DNA of 64,000 nt from CBDAPI01 sp965248635 (GTDB lineage Bacteria > Acidobacteriota > UBA6911 > RPQK01 > CBDAPI01). The stretch lies in the NCBI GenBank assembly GCA_965248635.1, contig OZ252114.1, positions 3,348,001 to 3,412,000 on the forward strand. The letters run 5' to 3'. The position numbers were made by a program, and so were the translations under genes. A model generated the notes under the pieces. The model did not search any database, was not told where the DNA came from, and was given only the letters and a program-made list of their open reading frames with translations. Positions 8,734 through 16,778 of this stretch are shown here, piece after piece. Position 1 is the first letter of the stretch, and every line of letters starts with the position of its first letter.

Positions 8734-9030
8734 TCACTTGCGATATTTCTCCTCCCCGAAGAAATCCACAGCCACAGCTCGAGCCGTTGGGTGGGTCAGA
8801 ATATTGTCCAGCATCCAAAATAGAGACCGGCCTTCCAATACCCCCAGCTCGAGGTAGCGCACATTCTCTTTGCCTCGGAAAGGCTTGAGATGGGTCTCCC
8901 AAGACGTGGGAGCACGCGCCGGCGAGTTGCTCGAAAAAATGAATCCGTCCCCCGAGTCCTGGATTGCCCCGGAGCCGCAGCCGCCGAGTAGCAAGACGAA
9001 TCCCAAAAAGACAACCCAAAGCTTGCTCAT
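8734..9030 (-). pseudogene. N-terminal half of a lipoprotein-type SAM methyltransferase
   Basis: A strong ribosome site (GGAGGT, 7 bases before ATG 9030) begins a protein with a lipoprotein signal (VVFLGFVLLLGGCGSG). The first part of a class I methyltransferase follows: HLKPFRGKENVRYLELGVLEGRSLFWMLDNILTHPTARAVAVDFF, in which LELGVLEGRS is SAM motif I and AVDFF ends strand 2. The frame stops at 8734, about one third into the domain. The rest of the fold (the D-G-S-H and FDDY motifs) is missing here, but a matching C-terminal half without a start lies on the opposite strand at 19340-19705. The intact 5' end with broken 3' end points to rearrangement, not random decay. Confidence 0.65.
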
Positions 9031-9163
9031 CAAATTACCTCCAGAGTCAGATTAGCAAGTCGGCACCGATAGTGCCAGCCCCCGGGGGGACTCGAGGCTG
9101 GTGCTTCCCCCTTGCCACTCTTTCTTGCGTTTCTTTTCGAAGCCGCTTCGACAAGGACCGCCG

Positions 9164-10792
9164 CTACGAGTCGGTCGGGCCTTGCTCGTTTCCTCTTATG
9201 TGGCGAGCCCACCACTCGGCGGCCTGATCTCGATCCCAGCCACCCGCATCACCACAGGCGATCAGGCGCTGCTTCAGCTCCAAAGCACTGGACGGGCGGT
9301 CGGCAGAATCCTTTTTCAGGCAATCCAGAATGACACTCTCCAGGTCCCCCGGGATCTCCCGGTCGGTTCGCTGCGAGGGGGCCTGCGGCGTGGATTTGAC
9401 GTGGTCAATGACAACTCCCATGCTCGAATTCCCGGCAAAGACCGTTTCTCCGGTCAGGAGCCAGTAACCGACACAGCCCAGTGCGTAGATGTCCGTGCCT
9501 GCGTCCGTTGAATGGCCCAGGACTTGCTCGGGAGCCATATAGGCCGGGGTGCCGGCAGTCATCCCCACCCTGGTAAGCCGGGTCTCGTCGATTTCGCTTC
9601 CCTCCCGCGCCTTGACCAGGCCAAAATCCAGGACCTTGAGAAAGTCCGAGACCAGTCCCAGCCGACAGAGGTACAGGTTGGCCGGTTTCACATCCCGGTG
9701 AATGAGTCCGCTCTCATGGGCATCGGCCAGGGAGTCGCAGGCCTGACAGAGAACGTGGATCGCCCGGGCCGCGGGAACGGGCCCGAACCGGTCCACGAAG
9801 GTCTCCAGGTCCAGACCGTCCAGCAGTTCCATGACGTAGTAAAAGGTCCCCTCGTCGGTGGTCCCAAAGTCGTACACGACGATTGAGTTAGGAGACTTGA
9901 GACCCGCAGTTGCCCTGGCCTCCCGCTCGAATCTGCGCAAGGTCATCTGGGTATCTTCCGTGGCCAGGTCTCCGAGCATTTCCGGGCGGATCAGCTTGAC
10001 CGCTGCGGGACGGGCCAGCATCCGATGTCGGGCGCGCCAGACTTCCCCCATGGCTCCCCTGCCAATCCGGGCGACGAGCTGGTATTGGCCGAGCTTTCTG
10101 GCCTGGTGAGCCTCTTTGCGCAGGGCATTGATGACATGGGTCCCATAAACCGCTGAAACCGCACTGAGCAGTAGCATCAGGAGCGTAAGGCTCACCTGAT
10201 CCGGGCTCAGCAGTTCAGAGAGACCCGGGTAGCGAAGACGCAACGCCATCCGAGTCAAGATCGGCAACAAGGCGATCAGACCAATCACCCTGGCAGCCCG
10301 CCTCCAGGTGTTGGGAATGAACATTCCGTAAAGGAGCATCAACCAGATATAAACAACTCCACTCTGCCCCAGAGAAGCCACCAGCAATTCCTGCCTTTCG
10401 TGATCTGCTATTTCGGATAGCACGATGAACTGGACGACTCCGGCGATGATGGCTGAAGAGAAGATCAGTCCCAACTCCAGGAAGCGAAGCATCTGGAGCG
10501 AGAATACTGGCTTCAGGTGCAGGAAAGCCGTAAGCCCGCCGGCCGTCACGAGCCCGATCAGGTGGGTCGGCATCAGAGCCACACCAGGTACGAACAGGGT
10601 GCGCAAAATAGAGAGGATCCAGGCGCCGGTCAGGACAACTCCCGCTGCCCTGAGTCGGGTCCGCAGCAACTCCCGCGTCTCCGCTCCCAGCCGGGGTCCT
10701 CCTCCTTTGACCAGTTCGGGATGAAAAGACCCCGCGCTGCTATTCTTGCTTCCCGAGTCCTCGATTAGAGTTTCACGAGCGTCGAAATTCAA
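9164..10792 (-). CDS. Membrane-anchored serine/threonine protein kinase (N-terminal TM bundle)
   Basis: The 542-residue protein begins with a short soluble stretch, then about six hydrophobic segments (residues ~45-215), a juxtamembrane linker, and a complete Hanks-type kinase domain at ~230-510. Kinase motifs are the Gly loop IGRGAMGEVWRARH, lysine in AAVKLI, catalytic loop HRDVKPANL, DFG in LDFGLVKA, and activation-segment end GTPAYMAPEQ. Most bacterial kinases place the kinase first and the membrane helix after; here the order is reversed, so the membrane part may be the sensor. The start is TTG 10792 with GGTGGAG upstream. It follows tRNA-Leu divergently. Confidence 0.88.
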   Translation of the reverse strand: MNFDARETLIEDSGSKNSSAGSFHPELVKGGGPRLGAETRELLRTRLRAAGVVLTGAWILSILRTLFVPGVALMPTHLIGLVTAGGLTAFLHLKPVFSLQMLRFLELGLIFSSAIIAGVVQFIVLSEIADHERQELLVASLGQSGVVYIWLMLLYGMFIPNTWRRAARVIGLIALLPILTRMALRLRYPGLSELLSPDQVSLTLLMLLLSAVSAVYGTHVINALRKEAHQARKLGQYQLVARIGRGAMGEVWRARHRMLARPAAVKLIRPEMLGDLATEDTQMTLRRFEREARATAGLKSPNSIVVYDFGTTDEGTFYYVMELLDGLDLETFVDRFGPVPAARAIHVLCQACDSLADAHESGLIHRDVKPANLYLCRLGLVSDFLKVLDFGLVKAREGSEIDETRLTRVGMTAGTPAYMAPEQVLGHSTDAGTDIYALGCVGYWLLTGETVFAGNSSMGVVIDHVKSTPQAPSQRTDREIPGDLESVILDCLKKDSADRPSSALELKQRLIACGDAGGWDRDQAAEWWARHIRGNEQGPTDS

Positions 10793-11031
10793 GCCATGAC
10801 TCCACCAGTCGGCGTTTCCCGAGGATCACGAACAGCCGAGCTCAAAAGAGCTTCAGAATCAGGCTGGAGGAAATCATCCTTGGAATCAGGGTTGAGGTTC
10901 TCAGCCGTCTCGGCATCACGTGCGACGTCGCCGGGATTCTACCATCTCGATTCTCGATCAGGTATCCAGCCGCCTGGGCGATCGCCTTCACAATCTTCGC
11001 CTGGTTGTTATAGACTGACCGCCTTGCCAGT

Positions 11032-11119
11032 GCCGGAGTGGTGGAACTGGTAGACGCGCTGCGTTCAGGGCGCAGTGGGCCTTGTGCCCGTGGGAGTTCG
11101 AATCTCCCCTCCGGCACCA
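11032..11119 (+). tRNA. tRNA-Leu (anticodon CAG)
   Basis: A full cloverleaf is visible: acceptor GCCGGAG (11032-11038) pairs with CTCCGGC (11109-11115), and A plus CCA is encoded to 11119. The anticodon stem CTGCG/CGCAG holds loop TTCAGGG with anticodon CAG at 11066-11068. The T arm is GGGAG-TTCGAAT-CTCCC, and a long variable arm is present as in class II tRNAs. The 3' end serves as the attachment site of the adjacent prophage relic. Confidence 0.97.
11100..11114 (+). other. attL: prophage attachment core within the tRNA-Leu 3' end
   Basis: The 15 bases GAATCTCCCCTCCGG of the T arm/acceptor recur exactly at 16639-16653. An integrase C-terminal fragment points towards this copy, the classic tyrosine-integrase arrangement. 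Candidate integrase arm sites with the core TTTGCTAAC (11170-11178) or its inverse (GTTAGCA, 11148-11154) flank it. Confidence 0.75.
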
Positions 11120-11184
11120 TCTCTATTCTGCTGTTGAAAATAAAGGGGTTAGCAGAGCGACAAGACCCATTTGCTAACAATTTT

Positions 11185-11436
11185 CTAACCAAACAGTAGA
11201 GACCCTAACTTCTCAGCGGCATCCTCCTGCATGTCCGGAAGAACATGCTGGTAGATATTCATGGTGATTTCCACTCCCTTATGTCCCAGGCGGTCCGCAA
11301 CGACCCGAACCGGGACACCCGCCTTGAGTGCCAGTGTGGCGCAGGTGTGACGCATCCCATGAAACTTGATTGTCCGAACGCCCGCAGCCTCGATAATCGC
11401 CTTGAACTCTCGCTGGAGCATCCAAGATACTGTCAT
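11185..11436 (-). pseudogene. Tyrosine recombinase (phage integrase), C-terminal fragment
   Basis: Only the last 83 residues of the catalytic domain remain. They contain HGMRHTCATL (His and Arg of the active site), LGHKGVEITMNIYQHV (second His and the catalytic Tyr), and a normal C-terminus. The first Arg region and the N-terminal arm-binding domain are missing. Sequence upstream of 11436 is unrelated and leads into the primase fragment, so a deletion removed the 5' two thirds. It ends 66 bases from tRNA-Leu, where an integrase of an element inserted in that tRNA should lie. Confidence 0.8.
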
Positions 11437-11492
11437 GGGAGAAAGGCCGCGGCCGGCCGCAGCTTTATCCAGTGGACCAGCTCAAGGAATAA

Positions 11493-12715
11493 CAGATCTG
11501 CCTGGTGGAGGGCGAGTTTGACGCCCTGGCCCTGATCTCTCACGGCACCCCTGCCCTGACCGTTACTGCCGGAGTCACAACCTGGCCGCCGCGCCTGTCT
11601 GATGGGTTTCACGGGAAGGATGTCACGATCATCACCGATAACGACGACCCGGGACGCAAGGGAGCCAAGTTGCGAGCCCGAGCGCTGAGCACCGCTGGTG
11701 CCGTTGTGCGGGTGGCCATGTGGCCCGAGGGCAGACCTGCCGGGCATGACGTGACGGACGAACTACTCGAGCACGGAATAGACAGCATGCGGCGAATTAT
11801 CGACCAGGCCATCCCTCACGTCGGCATCGAGGTTGTAAGCATGGCAACCGTGGAGCCGGAGCAGGTCGAGTAGCTCTGGTATCCGTTTATTGCTCGTGGA
11901 AAGGTGACCATCGTCGAAGGCGATCCGGGGTTGGGAAAGAGCTGGATTATCTTGGCCGTGGCATCGGATATCAGCCGGGGGCTACATCTCCCGAATGACG
12001 GCCCACGATCTCGATGTGAGTCAACGTTACTGCTGACGTGTGAAGACGGGGGCTGGGAGACACCGTCCGGCCCCGTCTGGACGCCCTGGGGGCCGATGTG
12101 GCCAAAGTGAAGGCAGTTGCCCAGCCATTGGTCTTTGATGATGCGGGGCTTCAAGGAATTGAGAATGCACTCAGGGCATGGAAGTTCGATTTGATGATTA
12201 TCGACCCGCTGGTGGGCTACCTCGGGGGGTCCGTTGACCTCCACAAGGCCAACGAGGTGCGGGTGGTCATGGCACGGCTGGCGGATCTGGCTCAGCGTTA
12301 TCGGTGCGCTGTGGTGTGCATCAGGCATTTAACGAAGGCTACTCGCAGTAAATCTATTTACAGGGGGATGGGCAGTATCGACCTGACCGCTGCAGCTCGC
12401 TCTGTTCTTTTGGTTGGGAGGCACCCAGAGAAGGGCCGGGGGTTGGTTCATATTAAGAGCAACCTGGCACCCCAAGGCCCTGCTATCGAATACAGCCTCG
12501 ATGCCGGCCAGTTTAGATGGACTGGCCTCAGCAGTCTCACGCCCCAGGACATCTTGGCGGACGAAGCTGAAGCATTCCTCACTCAAACCTTGTCCGATGG
12601 CCCGGTGCCTGCCAGGCAAGTTTACGACCTGGCCGAGGCGGAGGGTTTCGCTGAAAAGACAGTGAAGAGGGCGAAGAAGAAGCCGCTATGTTCCCGCTCA
12701 TTGGGCAGAGTGTGA
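11493..12715 (+). pseudogene. Phage-type primase/RepA-like helicase with a stop and a frameshift
   Basis: The reading frame starts abruptly inside a TOPRIM domain (VEGEFDALALISHG, then TIITDNDDPGRKGA). It runs into an in-frame TAG at 11871-11873 and continues in the same frame as LWYPFIARGKVTIVEGDPGLGKSW, the Walker A box of an AAA_25/RepA helicase. The TAG stands where tryptophan (TGG) would be expected. Near 12060-12100 the frame shifts by one base; the second part carries Walker B (LMIIDPLVGYLGG) and a CIRHLTK motif. A complete ancestor would be a primase-helicase for phage or plasmid replication. Truncated 5' end, nonsense codon and frameshift together make it dead. Confidence 0.75.
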
Positions 12716-13028
12716 CCACCGCACAGGGCTACCGGTCAGCTGTGCGGTGTCTTCCGCAAATATTGCAGAGTGCAGCTCCACCGGACGGGAGCGGTAGTAC
12801 TCCACACACCTGAGCACCTTGTCGCCCTGGCGGTGAGCGAATTCATGGAGGAGCTGGCAGCATGAGTAAGTCGGAAGTTCCAAAGCAGGTGCAGAAAGTC
12901 TCAACCAAAGACCCTCTATTTAGGCGGAACCGGGCTGGCCATGCTAACTTGGTCTGACTTGGAAACAGATTCTAATTCCTGGAGGAGAAGGCAGCCTATG
13001 CAATTAGGACGGAATGGAGGAAGAGACA
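12716..13028. other. Junction segment between phage replication relic and amidohydrolase genes
   Basis: About 310 bases with no convincing gene. A short frame from ATG 12862 (MSKSEVPKQVQKV..., 30 codons) has no recognisable relatives. The end contains the ribosome site of the next gene (GGAGG at ~13016). Confidence 0.4.
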
Positions 13029-13946
13029 ATGTCTGAACTCGACCGCCGAGACTTTGTCAAACTGGGTGCGGCCACGGCCGCGGGCGCCGGCGTGCTGGTG
13101 CGATGTTCCAGGGAAGAGCAAGAAGTTCCGGACACGCTGGACCTGGCTGAGCGGGCCGGGCTGTCGGTGAATTCCCTGATGAAACCGTTCGACTGCGACG
13201 TTATTGTAGGCCGGCGTAATGTCATTACAGCCGATAGTTTCTGGGAAACGGGGCAGATCCTCGAGGCCATGGCACGTTTTGAGATCATCCAGGCGCTAGT
13301 CTACCACGCTGCGTCCGAGGAGGTTGATCCACAACGTGGCAACGAATGGGTCGGTGAAGAGGCCGCTGAAGCTGGCGCCATGAGGCCATCGTGGGTCCTC
13401 AGCCCTGCTATCCGCGGGGAATGGCCTGAGCCGGGACAGATCGTGGAAAGCCTGATCGGCAGCGGGGCACGCGCGGCCCGACTGTTTCCGCATGCGCAGT
13501 TCTTTCCGCTTTCAGTTTTCATGCTCGATGATCTGCTGGCGGGGCTGGAGCAGCACCGAGTACCACTGCTCGTACACGCGGCCACGACCCACACCTGGAA
13601 CGACCACACGGACTGGCGTGGGCTGGAGGAAATCTGCACCGCTTTCCCCGGCCTCCCGGTGGTGGCCATGCGAGTCGGCCTGCGTGTTACACGCCCCCTG
13701 TACCGGATGCTGGAGAAACTGCCAAACTTTCACTACCAGCTCAGCGCGATGAACTGCAATTTCCGGGGTATCGAGGACGTTGTATACCATTTTGGATCGT
13801 CCCGGATCATTTTTGGGTCCATGATGCCCGTTATCAGCCCGGCTATTCCGTTGACCCAGATTGCCTATGCCGACGTGACGGATGAAGATAAACGCAATAT
13901 CTGCGGTGAGAATCTCCGGCGCCTGACAGGAGGAATCATCCTGTGA
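13029..13946 (+). CDS. Tat-exported amidohydrolase-like TIM-barrel protein
   Basis: Start chosen at ATG 13029 because GGAGGAAGAG lies 5-8 bases upstream. The frame also allows ATG 13014. The N-terminus has a twin-arginine signal, DRRDFVKLG followed by an Ala/Gly-rich stretch, so export in folded form is likely. The body (VIVGRRNVITADSFWETGQILEAMARFEIIQALVYHAA; LLVHAATTHTW; RIIFGSMMPV) matches the amidohydrolase-2 (PF04909-like) barrel, but the N-terminal HxH metal pair is replaced (FDCDVIVG). It may be a non-catalytic or differently metallated partner. Its stop overlaps the start of the next gene, which has the HxH pair, suggesting that the two act together. Confidence 0.6.
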   Translation: MSELDRRDFVKLGAATAAGAGVLVRCSREEQEVPDTLDLAERAGLSVNSLMKPFDCDVIVGRRNVITADSFWETGQILEAMARFEIIQALVYHAASEEVDPQRGNEWVGEEAAEAGAMRPSWVLSPAIRGEWPEPGQIVESLIGSGARAARLFPHAQFFPLSVFMLDDLLAGLEQHRVPLLVHAATTHTWNDHTDWRGLEEICTAFPGLPVVAMRVGLRVTRPLYRMLEKLPNFHYQLSAMNCNFRGIEDVVYHFGSSRIIFGSMMPVISPAIPLTQIAYADVTDEDKRNICGENLRRLTGGIIL

Positions 13947-14767
13947 GCCTAGCAGAGATGGCCCGGAAAGCCATGCCCCTGTCTTCGGAAATAGTTATCG
14001 ACGCCCATGCACACGTGGGTCCTTTCGCCAGTTACTACATCGCCGGCAATACGCCGGCCGGGATGGTCGAGGGTATGGACCGCATCGGCGTGCAGTCCTG
14101 CTGGCTGTTCCCCTTCATGCTCGGGTGCGAGTGGAAGCGCGGCAATGACGATGTACTGGCGGCAATGAAGGCATTCCCGGAAAGGTTCTGGGGCCTGGCC
14201 TGCATGTCTCTGAATTACCAGGACGAACTCATTCCGGAACTGGAACGTTGCCTCGAAGCCGGCTGCGCTGGTGTCAAACTCCATTCTGGCTGGAGCCGAT
14301 TCGACCCGGACACCGTGGACATGGACAATCTTCTCTCCTATCTCAACGAATACGGTCTCGTGTGCTTCTCCCATAATTTTGGATCCCCGGAAACTATCGC
14401 GCGTTATGTCAAAGCATATCCCCGGATCACTTTTGTTGCCGCACATTTTTCCCGACACTATGCAGGTGTCGTCAACAGCTGTGACAATCTGTTCATCTGC
14501 GCGTGCACGCCCTGGGGCATGGGCGACCTGGAGGCTTTCGTGGCCGAAGTCGGCGCCGAACGTGTGCTGCTGGCCACCGATTTTCCCTGTCTGGACTTCG
14601 CGACTGGGCTGGGCCCGGTCCTGTACGCCAATCTTCCAGACCAGGAGAAGCGGCTGATCCTGGGCCTGAACGCCAGGAAAATCATGGATAGAGTGAATCG
14701 GAACACCCGTCTCTGGCGCGAATCCAGAGACCGTGCCGCACGAAAAATCGTACCAGAAACGGAATAA
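13943..14767 (+). CDS. Amidohydrolase-2 family metal-dependent hydrolase
   Basis: A 274-residue protein starting at GTG 13943, overlapping the previous stop by four bases (GTGA), so translationally coupled. It has DAHAHVG (HxH metal ligands, residues ~20-24), GVKLHSGW with a third ligand candidate, a later histidine (FSHNFG, AAHFSRHYAG), and the catalytic aspartate in LLATDFPCLD. These are the features of the ACMSD/amidohydrolase-2 superfamily, which decarboxylate or hydrolyse small carbonyl compounds. No export signal is present, unlike its partner. The pair sits inside the prophage relic and looks like cargo. Substrate unknown. Confidence 0.75.
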   Translation: MSLAEMARKAMPLSSEIVIDAHAHVGPFASYYIAGNTPAGMVEGMDRIGVQSCWLFPFMLGCEWKRGNDDVLAAMKAFPERFWGLACMSLNYQDELIPELERCLEAGCAGVKLHSGWSRFDPDTVDMDNLLSYLNEYGLVCFSHNFGSPETIARYVKAYPRITFVAAHFSRHYAGVVNSCDNLFICACTPWGMGDLEAFVAEVGAERVLLATDFPCLDFATGLGPVLYANLPDQEKRLILGLNARKIMDRVNRNTRLWRESRDRAARKIVPETE

Positions 14768-14771
14768 GCAA

Positions 14772-15566
14772 ATGGCAAAACTCGCCTTAGGAATAAAGTT
14801 TCGCGCCATGGTAGTTCTTCTTCTGTGTATAGGTTCTCTCGGGCTGGCCCAGACCTACTCACAATTTGCCGTGGGTAGCGGCTTTTAGGTTGTCCTGATG
14901 ATTAGCAACGACTCGGACGAGGAGTGGACTGGCGAAATACTTATCCGGAAAGGCGCGGCCCAGGATTGGGATACCTTCTTGGTAGTCAACGGCGAGGTTT
15001 TCCTCGAAGGAACGGGATCATTTCCCGTGAGCATACCTCCCCAAGGAACACGGGAATTCGTCTTTGCTGGCGACAGCGAAGCTCGGGCAGGGTATCTCGA
15101 GGTGGATGCAAGCCTGGAGTCTCTATTCCTCGACATTGCACTTGCCTTCTTCTACAACTTCTCGGTGGAAGGGCAATTGGTCGATTCCACCGGAGTGCCT
15201 GCGTCGGACTTTGGGGGGCGTGAGTTCGTTTTTCCGGTTCGCAGGAGCCAGCGTGTCGATACCGGAATGGCTTGGGCTCCCCGGTCATTCTTCGATGATG
15301 GCGATGAATTCAACGTAATCCTTACGCTGTTCGATTCCGAGGGGAACCAGGTTGACCAGGTGATTAGGCGGTTTACTGGGCATGAAGCGTTCTTCTTTGG
15401 TCAGGCATTTGACAGGGTCCCAGACGAGTTTTTGGGTAAGCTCTCCGTTGAGGCAATTGAGTCTCTACACCTTACCGTGCTCAGACTCGAGACGACAGGA
15501 AACGGTTTTCAATTAACTTCCGTGCCACCTACTGAGATTTTCCAGCACGCCGGAGCCCCGCTCTGA
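14772..15566 (+). pseudogene. Secreted protein with an in-frame amber codon after the signal peptide
   Basis: ATG 14772, four bases after the amidohydrolase stop, starts a signal peptide (VVLLLCIGSLGLAQTYSQFAVGSGF). TAG at 14886-14888 follows, and then the same frame continues without a break for 226 codons (VVLMISNDSDEEWTGEILIRKG ... QHAGAPL). The downstream part is a beta-rich extracellular type domain of a kind common in Acidobacteria, with polar repeats of F-x-V-x-x-x-x-x-N-x-S. A CAG-to-TAG change would explain the stop. The long open continuation shows that the loss is recent, that the base is an error, or that the codon is read through. A related N-terminus occurs at 63742. Confidence 0.55.
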
Positions 15567-15665
15567 GCGCCTCTGGCTTCTTCTAATCCATTTTCTTCCA
15601 AGGGGGGTAGGGGGCGGACCGGGGGGGAACATTCGCGCGCGCAGGCGCAAAATAAAATTTGAAAA

Positions 15666-16049
15666 ATGATGCGAGGTCGAAAACCGAAGCCCACAGCCCT
15701 GAAACTCATCACGGGTGAAAGAGAAAGCCGGATCAACCGTGACGAACCGGACCCCCAGGGCGAAGTCAAAAAGCCAGCCTTCGTCAAGCACGGGGCAACC
15801 CGGATCTGGAATCAGTACGCGCCCGAAATCGAGCGCATAGGTGTCCTCAAATCGACGGATGTCGACATGTTCGGAGCCTGGTGTTGCCTGATGGCCGAGT
15901 TCCGGGAATCGCCCCGGAGTTTCAATGCGGCCAGGTTTGCGCAGCTGCGGGCCCTGGCATCGAGTTTCGGTTTGGAACCCAGCTCGCGATCGAGAATCAG
16001 CGTGCCGAAACCGAAGAAAACCGATGGCGCAGAAGAATTCTTCAGTTGA
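15666..16049 (+). CDS. Phage terminase small subunit, P27 family
   Basis: A 127-residue protein starting MMRGRKPKPTALKLITGERESR, the typical opening of P27-type small terminases of HK97-like phages. GVLKSTDVDMFGAWCCLMAEFRE follows in the expected place, and a basic, acidic-tailed end (KPKKTDGAEEFFS) completes it. It would recognise the packaging site and load the large subunit. The G-rich run and alternating CG bases just upstream (15600-15650) may be remains of the cos region. It overlaps the following terminase large-subunit start by 26 bases. Confidence 0.75.
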   Translation: MMRGRKPKPTALKLITGERESRINRDEPDPQGEVKKPAFVKHGATRIWNQYAPEIERIGVLKSTDVDMFGAWCCLMAEFRESPRSFNAARFAQLRALASSFGLEPSSRSRISVPKPKKTDGAEEFFS

Positions 16050-16203
16050 TCCCGTCGAGCGATATGCCCGCGATGTAACGGCGGGGCGAATCGTGGCGGG
16101 GAACCCCGTGCGGCTAGCCTGCGAACGACATCTGAAGGACCTCAAGGACGGCCACGAGTCGCGGCTTGAAGTGGGAGTGGCCTACAGCGAAGCGGGTGAT
16201 TGA
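16024..16203 (+). pseudogene. Terminase large subunit, N-terminal 59 residues only
   Basis: The frame starts at ATG 16024 within the small-subunit gene and encodes DPVERYARDVTAGRIVAGNPVRLACERHLKDLKDGHESRL. This is the characteristic N-terminal helix region of HK97-type large terminases, upstream of the Walker A ATPase. It ends at TGA 16201-16203 before any ATPase motif. The sequence beyond has no phage coding potential. The element was cut here. Confidence 0.7.
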
Positions 16204-16638
16204 GTTTTTTCCCCGCTTTTCTCCGACTCAATGGTGGCGAGTTTGAGGGAAATCTTCCCATTCTTCCACTTTATCGCCCTCCGGCAATATCGATGTTACC
16301 AGGACCGGAAACGCTAAGGCTATCCGCCGCTGGCGGATTACGCCACGACCCGATCGTCCCTGGGAAGCAGCGTCCTGCGCCGCGACGAGCCGGAAACCGG
16401 CCCCGACTACTCAGCAAGAAAAGCCAAGGACTGAACCTGCGCCCCGGGGGAGCGGTTCCGGCTGCTCTCCCGGGGATCCAGCAACGGGGAGAGGCGGGCT
16501 TTTTGCTAACCATTTGCTAACGAACTACCTGAAAACAGCCAATATTAGGCGGCATTAGGGTGCTCTGGTTTGGCCCGTAATGGCTTGCTGAATAAAACTT
16601 TACGGTATTAGGCGGTTTTTCCTGATATTGGCCTTGCA
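16204..16638. other. Non-coding attR-side region with repeats
   Basis: About 430 bases without a credible gene. It contains two TTTGCTAAC sites (16502-16510 and 16513-16521), matching the one beside attL and probably integrase arm sites. It also has two TATTAGGCGG repeats (16543-16552, 16606-16615) and an inverted pair CCAATAT/ATATTGG around them. A GC-rich hairpin-like stretch lies near 16440-16500. Confidence 0.45.
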
Positions 16639-16653
16639 GAATCTCCCCTCCGG
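16639..16653 (+). other. attR: second copy of the tRNA-Leu attachment core
   Basis: Exact 15-base copy (GAATCTCCCCTCCGG) of the tRNA-Leu 3' end at 11100-11114, marking the distal boundary of the integrated element. The surrounding bases are not tRNA-like, so this is a duplicated core and not a second tRNA gene. Confidence 0.75.
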
Positions 16654-16778
16654 TGATTTCGCTATCGTAAATGTGACCCGGATTGGGGCGAGTGATCGAG
16701 TAAAAGTGACCCACCCCAATCAGACCTCTGTTCTAGTTTTGTTCAAAAGCAAAACGAACAACTGGAACGGAGGCCGGA

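Larger units (their letters stand above)
11100..16653. mobile_element. Decayed prophage/satellite (~5.5 kb) integrated in tRNA-Leu
   Basis: The element is bounded by 15-bp direct repeats of the tRNA 3' end. In order it holds an integrase C-terminus, a broken primase-helicase, a pair of amidohydrolase genes, a secreted-protein gene, a P27-type terminase small subunit and the first 59 residues of a terminase large subunit. No capsid, portal, tail or lysis genes remain. Phage genes sit at the two ends and non-phage genes in the middle. Either this is a prophage with a large internal deletion and replacement, or a small island that used phage integration functions. All replication and packaging genes are damaged or truncated, so it is unlikely to be mobile now. 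Confidence 0.7.

Noticed and set aside
16639..16653. Second tRNA gene at attR
   Set aside because: Only the 15-base core is present; no cloverleaf can be drawn.
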